Source: Bryobacterales bacterium
Lineage (GTDB): Bacteria > Acidobacteriota > Terriglobia > Bryobacterales > Bryobacteraceae
Length of the DNA: 64,000 nucleotides
NCBI GenBank assembly: GCA_020847975.1
Contig: JADLBD010000070.1
Span: forward strand, 1 to 64,000
Direction: 5' to 3'
In this document: positions 56,123 to 64,000 of the stretch, piece after piece
Layout: every line of letters starts with the position of its first letter
Position numbering within the stretch: the stretch's first letter is position 1
Notes under the pieces: generated by a model
The model's database searches: none
The model's input: the letters and a program-made list of their open reading frames with translations, nothing else
What the model was told of the DNA's origin: nothing
Position numbers and translations under genes: made by a program

Positions 56123-57868
56123 ATGCGCCTGAACCTTCCGATTGTCATCAGCGTCGCCTTGCCCGCGCTTTTCGCGCAGCCGGCGCTTCTCGAAAACGCC
56201 GGTACAGCCAAGGACCCCGCGATCTCGGCCGATGGCCGCCGGGTTGCGTTCGTCTCGGATCGCGATGGATCGGGCATCGAACACCTCTGGGTCCGGCCGC
56301 TCGCCGGCGGCGATCTCCGCCAACTGACCTCGGGCAGGCACAACGATCGCGAACCGGCGTTCTCGCCTGACGGGCGCACGCTGGCCTACGTGAGCGAAGA
56401 AAACGGCGGGGGAATCTACCTGATCCCGGCGGCAGGGGGGAAGCCGCGCCTGTTCGCGCAAGGCGGGCGCCGTCCGCGATTTTCTCCGGATGGCCGGCGG
56501 ATCGCCTATTGGGTTGCGTCCCAATCCGGCGCCGGATTGTTTGAAGGCGAAGTTGTGGCGAGAAAGAACCGTCCGCTTCATGCGGGATTCCACTCGGCGA
56601 AGGATCCGGTTTGGTCGCCGGACGGCAAGCGCCTGATCTTCGCGGGGTGCAGGACGCCCTCGACGGAGAGTTGTGACTGGTGGGTGAGCGACACAAGTAG
56701 CGAGCCGGTGGCGATTGGCGCCGCCAGGATTTTCCGGGAACATCACCTGGATGGCCAGCCAAGCCCTGACCTCTGGCTTTCCAGTGGGAACACGATCGTC
56801 TTCACGGCAAGGAGCGGCGAGAACACGCGGCTGTGGACTCTCCGCATCGCCGCGGATCCGTGGCGCGTGGAGGGCAGCGCCTGGCGGCTGACCTCTGGCG
56901 AGCAGGATGAGCGCACGCCGGCTGCCGGCCCCGACGGGCGCGTCCTGTACGCCATCCGCACGCAGAACATCGACATCTGGAGCCTGCCGCTCGATGCGGA
57001 TAGCGCTGCGCCGCGTGGCAGACTGGAGCGATTGACGAACGATCCTTCCATTGACCAGCGCCCGAGCCTGTCGCGGGATGGCAAGAGGATCGCCTGGGAA
57101 ACAAGCCGCGGCGGGAATTTCGAGGTTTGGGTGAAAGATCTGGTTTCGGGAAGGGAACGGGGCATTACCAGCGGTCCGCTGAGGGAACACATGCCGGCGC
57201 TTTCGCCGGACGGCTCGAAGCTGGTCTACGACGCGCATGATGGCGAGAAGGTGACGATTTTCGAATCCGCCTTCGAGGGCGGAGAACCTGTCAGAATCCG
57301 TGAGGAGAACGTTGGCCAAGGGTCCTTTCAATGGACCGAACAAGGCGACACGGTACTCCATTTTCACCGGGAGCCGCCTGGGACCGTGGGCCTCATGAAC
57401 CTGGCGAGCCGGAAACGCACGGTGCTGCTGCGGCACTCGAAGTTCAATCTGTCCATCGCGGATGCCCGTCTATCCCCCGATGGGGGCTGGATCGCGTTTC
57501 CCGTCCCTGTTGCCCCGCACCGTTCGCGGCTTGCAGTCGCGCGGGTTTCCCCGGCGGCAATCGACAACGAGCAGAACTGGACCTACGTCGCTCCGGAAAC
57601 GGTCAACACTTCTCAGCCGGAATGGTCGCCCAATGGCAGATGGTTGTATTTCCTCTCCGACCAGACTGGCAGCCTCGCGGTGTTCGCCCAGCGTCTATCC
57701 GATGGAAAGAATCCTGAGGGAGCGCCGAAGGCTATCCTCCAATTTCCCGATGCCGGCCTGACCATCGCGGAAATGCGGCCGCGCGATATCGGATTGACTC
57801 TCGCGCGGGATAAGCTGGCTTTGGCGGTGGCGAAGTACAGTTGGGCGATCTGGTCCGTGCGGCCTTAA
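56123..57868 (+). CDS. TolB/WD40-like exported beta-propeller protein
   Basis: A 581-aa exported protein with a signal peptide (LNLPIVISVALPALFAQP) and many PD40/TolB-type repeats: ISADGRRVAFVSDRDG, FSPDGRTLAYVSEENG, FSPDGRRIAYWV, WSPDGKRLIFAG, LSRDGKRIAWETSRGG, LSPDGSKLVYDAHDG and WSPNGRWLYFLSDQ. The repeats run the whole length, enough for two propellers. There is no peptidase or kinase domain. Such proteins mediate protein-protein interactions in the periplasm. The start is ATG 56123; the open frame extends upstream but only antisense-like into the receptor gene. The amidohydrolase gene begins 9 bp after its stop. Confidence 0.82.
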   Translation: MRLNLPIVISVALPALFAQPALLENAGTAKDPAISADGRRVAFVSDRDGSGIEHLWVRPLAGGDLRQLTSGRHNDREPAFSPDGRTLAYVSEENGGGIYLIPAAGGKPRLFAQGGRRPRFSPDGRRIAYWVASQSGAGLFEGEVVARKNRPLHAGFHSAKDPVWSPDGKRLIFAGCRTPSTESCDWWVSDTSSEPVAIGAARIFREHHLDGQPSPDLWLSSGNTIVFTARSGENTRLWTLRIAADPWRVEGSAWRLTSGEQDERTPAAGPDGRVLYAIRTQNIDIWSLPLDADSAAPRGRLERLTNDPSIDQRPSLSRDGKRIAWETSRGGNFEVWVKDLVSGRERGITSGPLREHMPALSPDGSKLVYDAHDGEKVTIFESAFEGGEPVRIREENVGQGSFQWTEQGDTVLHFHREPPGTVGLMNLASRKRTVLLRHSKFNLSIADARLSPDGGWIAFPVPVAPHRSRLAVARVSPAAIDNEQNWTYVAPETVNTSQPEWSPNGRWLYFLSDQTGSLAVFAQRLSDGKNPEGAPKAILQFPDAGLTIAEMRPRDIGLTLARDKLALAVAKYSWAIWSVRP

Positions 57869-57876
57869 GGAAAGAC

Positions 57877-58797
57877 ATGAACACACTCACACGCCGGCAG
57901 TCGATGATGGCCTTCGCGGGGTTGGCAGAGACCCGCGGGCCGGTTTTTGATGCGCACGTCCATATCTGGACAGCCGACAGCGCGAAGTATCCCATGGCGC
58001 CGGGGACGGATCGAACAAAGATCCTTCCTCCGGCATTCACCGCGGAGGAGTTGTTGAAAAATGCGCGGCCCTCGGGCGTGACCATGATCAATCTTGTGCA
58101 GATGACGTGGTATGGATTGGACCACCGCTACATCCTGGACATGATCCGGAAGCATGCGGGAACCTTCGTGGGCACGGGCATCGTTCCCGCTGTGACGGAC
58201 GCCACGCTTCCCAGCCCGGACGCTACGATGGTCGAACTGTCCAAGGGCGGCATCTATGCCTTCCGTCTGCTGGGAAAACAGAGAGCAGCAGGTGCGGGAG
58301 TGCGGTGGATGGACCATCCAGGCTACGAAAAGATGTTCACCGCCGCCGCGGCTCACAACCTCGCGCTGAGTTTCCTCATGGAGCCGCAGGATCTTCCGGA
58401 GTTGGACCGGATGTGCGCGGCGCACCCCGAGGCTCCGGTGATCATCGACCATCTCTGCCGCATCGGCGCGGCGGGTCCGATTCACGATGAAGATGTGACG
58501 GCTCTGTGCCGGATGGCGCGGCATAAGCGGGTGATGATGAAGATCGGCGCATATTACGCACTGGGCGCGAAGCGCGAGCCATATACGGATCTGCTGCCGA
58601 TGATCCGGCGAGTGGTCACCGCTTTCTCCCCCGAGCGCTGCATGTGGGAAAGCGACTGCCCCTATCAGGTGCAGAAGCCGCACAACTACGCGGCGTCGGT
58701 GGCATTGATTCGAGACCATGCGGATTTTCTCAACGCAACGGACAAAGCGCAGATTCTTTTCGGAACGGCGCACGGCTTTTTCAAGCGATCGCGATAG
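57877..58797 (+). CDS. Amidohydrolase-2 family (TIM-barrel) hydrolase
   Basis: A 306-aa metal-dependent hydrolase of the amidohydrolase-related (amidohydrolase_2) family, often lactonases or decarboxylases. The metal motif DAHVHIW is at about residues 24-30, the barrel His in IIDHLCRIG near 190, and the catalytic Asp in MWESDCPYQ near 258. The N-terminus looks like a short Tat-type signal (TRRQSMMAFAG), though the hydrophobic part is brief. ATG 57877 has AAGGA 5 bp upstream overlapping the previous gene's stop region, and in-frame starts further upstream lie inside that gene. The context with PQQ dehydrogenase suggests lactone hydrolysis after sugar oxidation, which is inference. Confidence 0.82.
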   Translation: MNTLTRRQSMMAFAGLAETRGPVFDAHVHIWTADSAKYPMAPGTDRTKILPPAFTAEELLKNARPSGVTMINLVQMTWYGLDHRYILDMIRKHAGTFVGTGIVPAVTDATLPSPDATMVELSKGGIYAFRLLGKQRAAGAGVRWMDHPGYEKMFTAAAAHNLALSFLMEPQDLPELDRMCAAHPEAPVIIDHLCRIGAAGPIHDEDVTALCRMARHKRVMMKIGAYYALGAKREPYTDLLPMIRRVVTAFSPERCMWESDCPYQVQKPHNYAASVALIRDHADFLNATDKAQILFGTAHGFFKRSR

Positions 58798-58818
58798 TCC
58801 TGGAAGATAGTCCTGGAA
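58793..58818 (+). repeat. 13-bp tandem duplication
   Basis: GATAGTCCTGGAA occurs twice back to back (58793-58805, 58806-58818), starting inside the last codons of the amidohydrolase gene. It looks like a simple slippage duplication in the spacer before the PQQ dehydrogenase gene. No regulatory role is evident. Confidence 0.6.
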
Positions 58819-58857
58819 GATTGCGGGCGCTCCGCTGCTTGTAGAACAATAGGCAGG

Positions 58858-60675
58858 ATGTTTCGCCTGACAATTGTGCTCACCCTGGTTGCGGCCGCGA
58901 ATGCCGCCGATTGGCCGGTCTACGGGGCCGATGCCGGCACCAGCCGGTATTCGGCGCTCAAGCAGATCAACGCAGGGAATGTACACAATCTGAAGGCGGC
59001 CTGGACATTCCACACAGGCGATAAGACCGAGCGGCCGGCGACTCAGATGCAGTGCACGCCGATTGTGGTGGACGGCGTGATGTATGTGACCAGCCCGCAA
59101 TTGAAGGTGATCGCACTGCGCGCGGCCACGGGCGAGAAACTGTGGAGTTACGATCCGTTTGCCGGGTTGGACGATGACCGGCCGCGCGGGGTGAGCCGCG
59201 GCGTATCCTACTGGTCCCGCGGCAAGGATAAGCGAATCCTGTTCACCTACCGTGCGCGCCTGGTGTCGCTCGACGCGGCCACGGGAAAGCCCGATGCCGC
59301 GTTTGGCGACAACGGGCAAGTGGACCTGACGCAAGGCTTGGACCGCGACATCACGGGCCTCGCCTACTACGTCACCACGCCGGGCGTCGTGTACGGGGAT
59401 CTGCTCATTCTCGGGTCCACCACCGGCGAAGGTCCGCGGCCGTCCGCGCCCGGGCACATTCGCGCGTTCGACGTCAGGTCCGGCAAGCAGAAGTGGATTT
59501 TCCACACGATCCCTCACCCGGGAGAGTTCGGCTACGAAACATGGTCACGGGATTCCTGGAAGTATAGCGGCGGGACAAATGTTTGGGGCGGCCTCACGCT
59601 CGATGCCAGGCGCGGTCTGGTATTTCTTGCTACCGGCTCACCGACGTTCGATTTCTACGGCGGTGACCGCGTCGGCAACAACCTGTTCGGCAACTCCGAG
59701 GTGGCGCTCGATGCCAACACCGGGCGGCGTGCGTGGCACTACCAGGTGGTCCATCACGACGTGTGGGATTACGATCTGCCAACCGCGCCCTCACTGGTCA
59801 CGCTGCGGCGTGACGGCCGGCCGGTTGACGCGCTGGTTCAACTATCGAAGATGGGGTTTGTGTTTGTATTCGATCGTGTGACCGGAAAGCCGCTGTTCCC
59901 CATGGAAGAGCGCCCGGTGCCGGCCTCCGATGTGCCGGGAGAGGTTCTCTCGCGCACGCAGCCGTTTCCTTTGAAGCCGCCGCCACTCAGCCGGCAGCGG
60001 CTCTCAGAAGATGATCTCACCGATATCACGCCCGCCAAGCGCGCTTACATTCTGGAGCGTTACCGTAAGCTGCGGGCAGGCAATATTTATACCCCGCCGA
60101 GCATTCAGGGCACGCTGATCTATCCGGGATTCAATGGCGGAGTGAATTGGGGCGGGGGATCGATTGATCCGGAAAACGGCCTGCTCTTTGCAAACAGCAA
60201 TGAGAGCGTGAATTGGATGACGCTGAAGAAGGCGGCAGCCGGCGCGGGGTACACCTTCGATTTTCAGGGCTACACGCAATTGCTCGATGACGAAGGCTAC
60301 CCATCGATGAAGCCGCCGTGGGGCTGGTTGACGGCGGTTGATCTGAACTCCGGTGAATTCCGCTGGCGCGTCTCCTTCGGGGAGCATCCGGAACTGACGG
60401 CTCGAGGCATTCCGCCCACGGGCACGACGAACTTCGGAGGATCGATCGCCACGGCGGGAGGCCTCGTGTTTATCGGCGCGACGCAGGACCACAAGTTCCG
60501 GGCATTTGACTCGCGCAGCGGCAAGGTGCTTTGGGAGACGCAACTGGAAACCGGCGCGTATGCCACGCCGTGCACGTACGAGATTGGCGGCAAGCAATAT
60601 GTGGCGGTTGCTGTTGGCGGCGGGCGATGGAAGAGCCCTGCCGGTGATTCTTTCGTGGCTTTTGCGCTCCCATGA
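58858..60675 (+). CDS. PQQ-dependent (quinoprotein) dehydrogenase
   Basis: A 605-aa periplasmic quinoprotein of the eight-bladed PQQ propeller family, similar in length and pattern to glucose- or alcohol-dehydrogenase soluble domains. The signal peptide is MFRLTIVLTLVAAANA. The N-terminal DWPVYGADAGTSRYSALKQI and blade motifs (ATGEKLWSYDPFAG, GVVYGDLLILGSTTGEG, DANTGRRAWHYQVVHHDVWD, FRAFDSRSGKVLWETQL) are typical. There is no fused cytochrome domain. The next gene overlaps by 4 bp and encodes a pentaheme cytochrome that probably accepts the electrons. The substrate is likely a sugar or alcohol but cannot be specified. Confidence 0.88.
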   Translation: MFRLTIVLTLVAAANAADWPVYGADAGTSRYSALKQINAGNVHNLKAAWTFHTGDKTERPATQMQCTPIVVDGVMYVTSPQLKVIALRAATGEKLWSYDPFAGLDDDRPRGVSRGVSYWSRGKDKRILFTYRARLVSLDAATGKPDAAFGDNGQVDLTQGLDRDITGLAYYVTTPGVVYGDLLILGSTTGEGPRPSAPGHIRAFDVRSGKQKWIFHTIPHPGEFGYETWSRDSWKYSGGTNVWGGLTLDARRGLVFLATGSPTFDFYGGDRVGNNLFGNSEVALDANTGRRAWHYQVVHHDVWDYDLPTAPSLVTLRRDGRPVDALVQLSKMGFVFVFDRVTGKPLFPMEERPVPASDVPGEVLSRTQPFPLKPPPLSRQRLSEDDLTDITPAKRAYILERYRKLRAGNIYTPPSIQGTLIYPGFNGGVNWGGGSIDPENGLLFANSNESVNWMTLKKAAAGAGYTFDFQGYTQLLDDEGYPSMKPPWGWLTAVDLNSGEFRWRVSFGEHPELTARGIPPTGTTNFGGSIATAGGLVFIGATQDHKFRAFDSRSGKVLWETQLETGAYATPCTYEIGGKQYVAVAVGGGRWKSPAGDSFVAFALP

Positions 60676-61169
60676 TTCTCCTGTATTTGATTCTGATTGG
60701 CGCCGCGATGGCGCAGAATGAGCCGCGTCCGCCCGTGGGCTCTTCGCCGGCGCAGCCGTTGCCCTTCAGCCACCGCGCCCATGTGAGCATCGGGCTGAAA
60801 TGCGTCGAGTGCCACCAGACCGCGGCCACGGCCAACGCGGCGGGAATGCCTTCGGTGGATTTCTGTATGCGGTGCCATGTCGCCGTCAGGAAAGACAGCC
60901 CTGCTATCGCGACGCTTGCGCAACATCAGAAGGACAGGAAGGCGGTGGAGTGGGTCCGGCTATACCGTCTTCCCGATTTCGTCTATTTCTCTCACCGCCG
61001 CCACCACACGAAGGCGCAGATCGCATGCGCGGCGTGCCACGGCGAAGTTGCCGCGCAAAGTGTCCTATTGAAGGAAAAGTCGATCGCAATGCCGGCCTGC
61101 CAGGCGTGTCATGACGCCAGGAAGGCAAACAACAACTGCGATGCCTGCCACGATCCGCACCCCGGTTAG
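60672..61169 (+). CDS. Pentaheme cytochrome c (c3/c7-like)
   Basis: A 165-aa exported cytochrome with a short signal (MILLYLILIGAAMAQ) and five CxxCH haem sites (CVECH, CMRCH, CAACH, CQACH, CDACH). Several distant His residues can serve as second ligands (FSHRAHVS, YFSHRRHH). This layout resembles c3/c7-type cytochromes. Its start overlaps the PQQ dehydrogenase stop (ATGA), so the two are co-translated and probably form an electron-transfer pair in the periplasm. The 3' end overlaps the convergent enolase-superfamily gene by 4 bp. Confidence 0.9.
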   Translation: MILLYLILIGAAMAQNEPRPPVGSSPAQPLPFSHRAHVSIGLKCVECHQTAATANAAGMPSVDFCMRCHVAVRKDSPAIATLAQHQKDRKAVEWVRLYRLPDFVYFSHRRHHTKAQIACAACHGEVAAQSVLLKEKSIAMPACQACHDARKANNNCDACHDPHPG

Positions 61170-62287
61170 ACGACGCGATACTTGTCGAGAGCCTTCTGGT
61201 CCAGCGTAACTCCCAACCCAGGCTTGGTTGGGATCTTGTAGAAACCGCCTTTCTCCACGGTGAACGGCTCCTCGACGATGTCATCCTCGCCGATGTGGGT
61301 CAGGCTGATGCAGAACTCGACGTTGGGAAGGGCTGAGCATTGATGGGCCTGGAAGACCTGCGAAATCCCGGAATAGAGCCCGTTCTCCACCCACAGATTC
61401 TGGCCGGTGAGCCGGCAGAGGTCGGACTTCTCGCTCAGCGCCGGCCCCCACTTCCAGTCCTCCACGACAAAGGCGTCGCAGAGAGACTCGAGGAGGAAAC
61501 TGCGGACGTCCACCGCTTCATAGTGGACCGCGAGACGGAACGGCAGGCCGCGGCGGATCTGCCGGTAGCCCACCAGATCTTCGTGCGCGATGGGCTGCTC
61601 GATGCCTTTCACCTGCTCGAACCGGCGGAGCGAATTCATCACGGCCAGAGCCTTGCCGGCTGAGCCGAAGCTGCCGTTGGCATCGAGATAGATCTGGTAA
61701 TCATGCGGCACTACGGCCGTGACCGCGGCCATCTGCTCCACCGGGTCTTCATAGCGCCGGGTCTTGATCTTGTGCACCTCATATCCGAGTTCGACTCCCC
61801 GCTTGGCCTCGGCGGCCAGCAGCGACGGCCGGAGGCAGTGGCTCCACCATGTTGCTTGAACCGTGGGCCGCGGCTGGGGAGAGAAGAGCTTGCAGATGGG
61901 CACGCCGCCCGCCTGCGCCACCAGATCGTAGATGGCGATCATGACGCCGGGAGTGAGCGCGCCGCTGTGGAGGAATTCATAGGCCGGCCGGCCCTTCATG
62001 GCGGACAGGTGAGAACGCGGATCGTCCTTGGATTCACCCAGGCCCACCAGTCCCTCGTCGGTGTGGATCCTGACGATCCAGGGGCGATAATCCGGCCTGT
62101 CGATGTTTTCCCGGCGGTAATTTTCGTGCATGTTGTCACGCACCCGATCGTTGAAGGGGATGCGCAGGCCGAAGGCTTCGACGCGGGTGATCTTCAGTTT
62201 GGCGCTGGGCGCGGCTGCCGGGGCATATGCGGCGCTGAGGCCGAATCCAAGCGCCGGGGCGTTTCTGATCCAGTTGCGGCGATTCAT
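61166..62287 (-). CDS. Exported mandelate racemase/muconate lactonizing-family enzyme (enolase superfamily)
   Basis: A 373-aa enzyme with a Tat-like signal (NRRNWIRNAPALGFG, cleavage near AAAPS). Enolase-superfamily signatures are the KxK-type base in VHKIKTRRYEDP and metal ligands in YLDANGSFG and IEQPIAHED. The family abstracts a proton alpha to a carboxylate, typically dehydrating or racemising sugar acids. It is followed upstream by a paralogue 13 bp away (about 376 aa, same layout), so the two form a two-gene unit. Substrates are probably sugar acids produced outside the cytoplasm. Specific activity is not assignable. Confidence 0.85.
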   Translation of the reverse strand: MNRRNWIRNAPALGFGLSAAYAPAAAPSAKLKITRVEAFGLRIPFNDRVRDNMHENYRRENIDRPDYRPWIVRIHTDEGLVGLGESKDDPRSHLSAMKGRPAYEFLHSGALTPGVMIAIYDLVAQAGGVPICKLFSPQPRPTVQATWWSHCLRPSLLAAEAKRGVELGYEVHKIKTRRYEDPVEQMAAVTAVVPHDYQIYLDANGSFGSAGKALAVMNSLRRFEQVKGIEQPIAHEDLVGYRQIRRGLPFRLAVHYEAVDVRSFLLESLCDAFVVEDWKWGPALSEKSDLCRLTGQNLWVENGLYSGISQVFQAHQCSALPNVEFCISLTHIGEDDIVEEPFTVEKGGFYKIPTKPGLGVTLDQKALDKYRVV

Positions 62288-62299
62288 GGCTTTCCTCCT

Positions 62300-63430
62300 T
62301 TAGCGCACGCGGTACCTGTCGACGGCGTCATCGTCGACCGTTACACCCAACCCGGGTTTCTGCGGGATGTCATAGAGCCCGTCCTTCATCACGAAAGCCT
62401 CTTTGACCAGGTCGTCTTCAGCGGTAACCGCGGCGTTGATGGTGAATTCGATTCCCGGATAGGCTGCCGCCTGATGAGCCTGCACGGCGAGGCCGATGCC
62501 GGACCAGCAACTGCTCTCGTCCCACAGGGGGATGTGGTACATCTGGGCGAAGGCGCTTTGCCCGGCAATGGTTCGCCCAAGGGTGGGACTGGCGCTGATG
62601 TGCACATCCAACAATCCTTCGCGCGCCGCCAGCATCGGGTTCACCAGCCCCCAGTGTTCGGCGAGCCGGAGCGGTATCTTGCCCTTGAGTTGGCGGTATT
62701 CCTCCGTGCTGCGCACGGGCGATTCAATGCCGAAATACCCGGGAAATTCGGCCAGTTTGGTGGCGAAATGCAAGGTGCGCGCCACCGACCCCCAGCAGTG
62801 GTTCGCGTCGCCCCACACTCTGTAATCCGACGGCACGGAAGCGAAGATAGCCTCGGCCTGCTTGACGGGGTCTTCCCACATCCGGATTTTCACTTTGTGA
62901 ACACGGTAACCCTGGCTTGCTCCGAGCTTGGCTTCCCGCGCCAGGATGTCCGGCGGATAGCTGAGACTCCAGTAAGCCTGCACAATGTGCTTTTTCGGAT
63001 TCGGGGAGAGCAGCCGGCACACGGGGAGCCCCGTAGCCTTGCCGAGCAAGTCATAGATCGCCGTCTGCGAGCCGCCGAGACCGTCGTTGTAGAAAAACTC
63101 CCACGGCGAACGCCCCACCATGCTCTTCACGACAGCTTCATTGCCGCCTTCACCAATGCCCATCAAGCCTTCATCGGTGTAGAGCTTGACCACGGTGTGC
63201 GGCGAGTGGGGAACGTCCATGTTTTCGCGGCGCCAATTGAGGATCGCGATGTCCCGCAAACGTTCGTGCCAGGGAACGTGAGTGCGGATCATCTCATAGC
63301 GGCTGATGCGCATTGTGGCGACACTGGCCGGGCTGGCCGCGGCAATCTGATAAGCGGGACTGCCCGCGCCAAGAGCCGCTCCGGCTTTCGCCAGATAATC
63401 GAGCAGCTCGCGGCGGTTTGGTCTTGGCAT
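62300..63430 (-). CDS. Exported enolase-superfamily enzyme, paralogue of the downstream gene
   Basis: A 376-aa protein. ATG 63430 is chosen because it has GGAGA upstream and opens a Tat-like leader (NRRELLDYLAKAGAALG); the longer open frame upstream has no family sequence. Catalytic motifs are KVKIRMWEDP (KxK), VWGDANHCWG, GIESPVRS and LAEHWG. The C-terminal PQKPGLGVTVDDDAVDRYRV closely parallels PTKPGLGVTLDQKALDKYRV in its neighbour, showing common descent. Its metal-site sequence differs (GDANHCWG versus LDANGSFG), so the two probably act on different substrates. Confidence 0.84.
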   Translation of the reverse strand: MPRPNRRELLDYLAKAGAALGAGSPAYQIAAASPASVATMRISRYEMIRTHVPWHERLRDIAILNWRRENMDVPHSPHTVVKLYTDEGLMGIGEGGNEAVVKSMVGRSPWEFFYNDGLGGSQTAIYDLLGKATGLPVCRLLSPNPKKHIVQAYWSLSYPPDILAREAKLGASQGYRVHKVKIRMWEDPVKQAEAIFASVPSDYRVWGDANHCWGSVARTLHFATKLAEFPGYFGIESPVRSTEEYRQLKGKIPLRLAEHWGLVNPMLAAREGLLDVHISASPTLGRTIAGQSAFAQMYHIPLWDESSCWSGIGLAVQAHQAAAYPGIEFTINAAVTAEDDLVKEAFVMKDGLYDIPQKPGLGVTVDDDAVDRYRVR

Positions 63431-63546
63431 GATAAGTCTCCTTTCCCCGCGCTTCACTTGCATTCGCTCTGTGTGTATGCAAGAGCCTATCACGTTGGAT
63501 GGGTGGTAGTGTGAGGCGCGCGGTTCGCAGTGGGCACTGTGCGAGG

Positions 63547-63903
63547 TTAGAGGAGTTCCAACGCGGTTTCGACGGGCCGGCACGGACGCACGCCTTTGGA
63601 TGAAGCAACTACAGGACGATTGAGGAGCACGGGATGTTGGGCCAGGTAGCCGGCCAGTTGGGCATCTGTCCATTTCGGGTTGGCCAGGTCGAGTTCGGCG
63701 TAGAGCTTTTCCTTCGTGCGGAGGAAAGCCCGCGCGCCCAGGCCCGAGCGCGCGATGAGGGCCTTCCATTGCGCGGCGGTGGGAGGGGTTTTCAAATACT
63801 CCACAATCTCAGGCTCGACGCCCCGTTCGCGAAGCAATGCGAGAACCTTTACCGAAGTGCCGCACTTGGGATTGTGGTAGATGGTGACCGATGGCGTGGA
63901 CAT
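63547..63903 (-). CDS. ArsC-family arsenate reductase-like protein
   Basis: A 118-aa thioredoxin-fold protein of the glutaredoxin-dependent ArsC/Spx family. The active-site Cys14 is in YHNPKCGTSVK and the C-terminal arginine region reads NRPVVASSKGVRPCRP. Length and layout match ArsC (about 115-140 aa). Arsenate reduction is the usual role, but family members also serve as unrelated thiol reductases, and no arsenic pump or regulator lies nearby. No signal peptide is present. About 115 bp separate it from the enolase-superfamily gene. Confidence 0.85.
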   Translation of the reverse strand: MSTPSVTIYHNPKCGTSVKVLALLRERGVEPEIVEYLKTPPTAAQWKALIARSGLGARAFLRTKEKLYAELDLANPKWTDAQLAGYLAQHPVLLNRPVVASSKGVRPCRPVETALELL

Positions 63904-63928
63904 GGAATTATCTTACCCTCCGTGCGGC

Positions 63929-64000
63929 TTATTGGACCTGCGGATAAAGGGCGATGGTTTCGCGAATGAGCTTTTCGGCCGCGCCCACGTCATAAGGGGT
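63929..64000 (-). CDS. C-terminal fragment of an unidentified protein (partial)
   Basis: The minus strand carries the last 23 codons of a gene running off the window edge (TPYDVGAAEKLIRETIALYP, then QVQ and stop at 63931-63929). The sequence is helical and protein-like, and the stop lies 25 bp before the ArsC start, suggesting a shared operon. I cannot assign a family from so little. Confidence 0.45.
   Translation of the reverse strand, partial: TPYDVGAAEKLIRETIALYPQVQ

Noticed and set aside
58793-58818. Tandem 13-bp repeat as a possible CRISPR or regulatory array
   Set aside because: Only two copies without spacers, partly inside coding sequence; a simple duplication.

Overview
The window looks like a chromosomal segment of a GC-rich Acidobacteriota, most likely the Bryobacterales/Solibacter branch. 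This is judged from gene content only. The indicators are three very large Oar-like TonB-dependent receptors with a carboxypeptidase-regulatory N-terminal domain, many Tat- or Sec-exported sugar-acid enzymes, GMC plus gluconate-dehydrogenase-subunit-3 pairs, PQQ dehydrogenase, enolase-superfamily enzymes, a stray PEP-CTERM tail, and an Omp85/SurA/TamB operon. I see no rRNA, tRNA, CRISPR array, transposase or phage gene.

Layout. 0-6.1 kb: end of a cupin gene, then a CzcCBA-type heavy-metal efflux locus (small His/Cys-rich membrane protein, adaptor, RND pump; outer-membrane channel convergent). 6.2-9.3 kb: a 994-aa DUF3592/multi-TM protein with a TIR- or deoxyribosyltransferase-like C-terminus behind a near-consensus promoter. 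9.3-16.6 kb: a shrunken 3-hydroxyacyl-CoA dehydrogenase remnant abutting an EamA transporter, a GH20-like hexosaminidase, a frameshifted URO-D-like gene, a frameshifted beta-helix gene and an amidase. 16.6-25.8 kb: Oar-like receptor, RRM protein, YbiT-like ABC-F protein, GMC oxidoreductase operon, SMP-30 lactonase. 25.8-34.5 kb: Omp85, SurA-like chaperone and TamB-like protein in one overlapping operon, then an unknown exported protein. 34.5-40.7 kb: gltB-gltD on the minus strand behind a possible leader peptide. 40.7-48.7 kb: exported sugar isomerase, zinc-ribbon protein, FUSC transporter, a carboxymuconolactone decarboxylase (CMD) interrupted by TGA at its active-site Cys, an ECF41-type sigma factor, an exported HpaI-like aldolase, a shrunken esterase-lactonase remnant and a GT39-like glycosyltransferase. 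48.7-64 kb: orphan PEP-CTERM tail, two divergent Oar-like receptors, TolB-like propeller, amidohydrolase, PQQ dehydrogenase with pentaheme cytochrome, two exported enolase-superfamily enzymes and ArsC.

The most striking signal is at 44144-44740. The CMD/AhpD-like frame reads C-P-W-TGA and then continues with good family sequence. A 7-bp stem with a GUG loop sits 18 nt after the TGA, as expected for a bacterial SECIS. The downstream gene overlaps it and has the DGGGK and NPEKL motifs of ECF41 sigma factors, a family known to pair with CMD genes. I read this as a candidate CxxU selenoprotein in an ECF41 redox module.

A second theme is gene reduction. Two genes (9323-9649 and 46662-47192) appear to be collapsed by in-frame internal deletions while keeping their start, ribosome site and 3' end. 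Each stop lies 0-1 nt before a downstream membrane-protein start, which suggests they persist for translational coupling.
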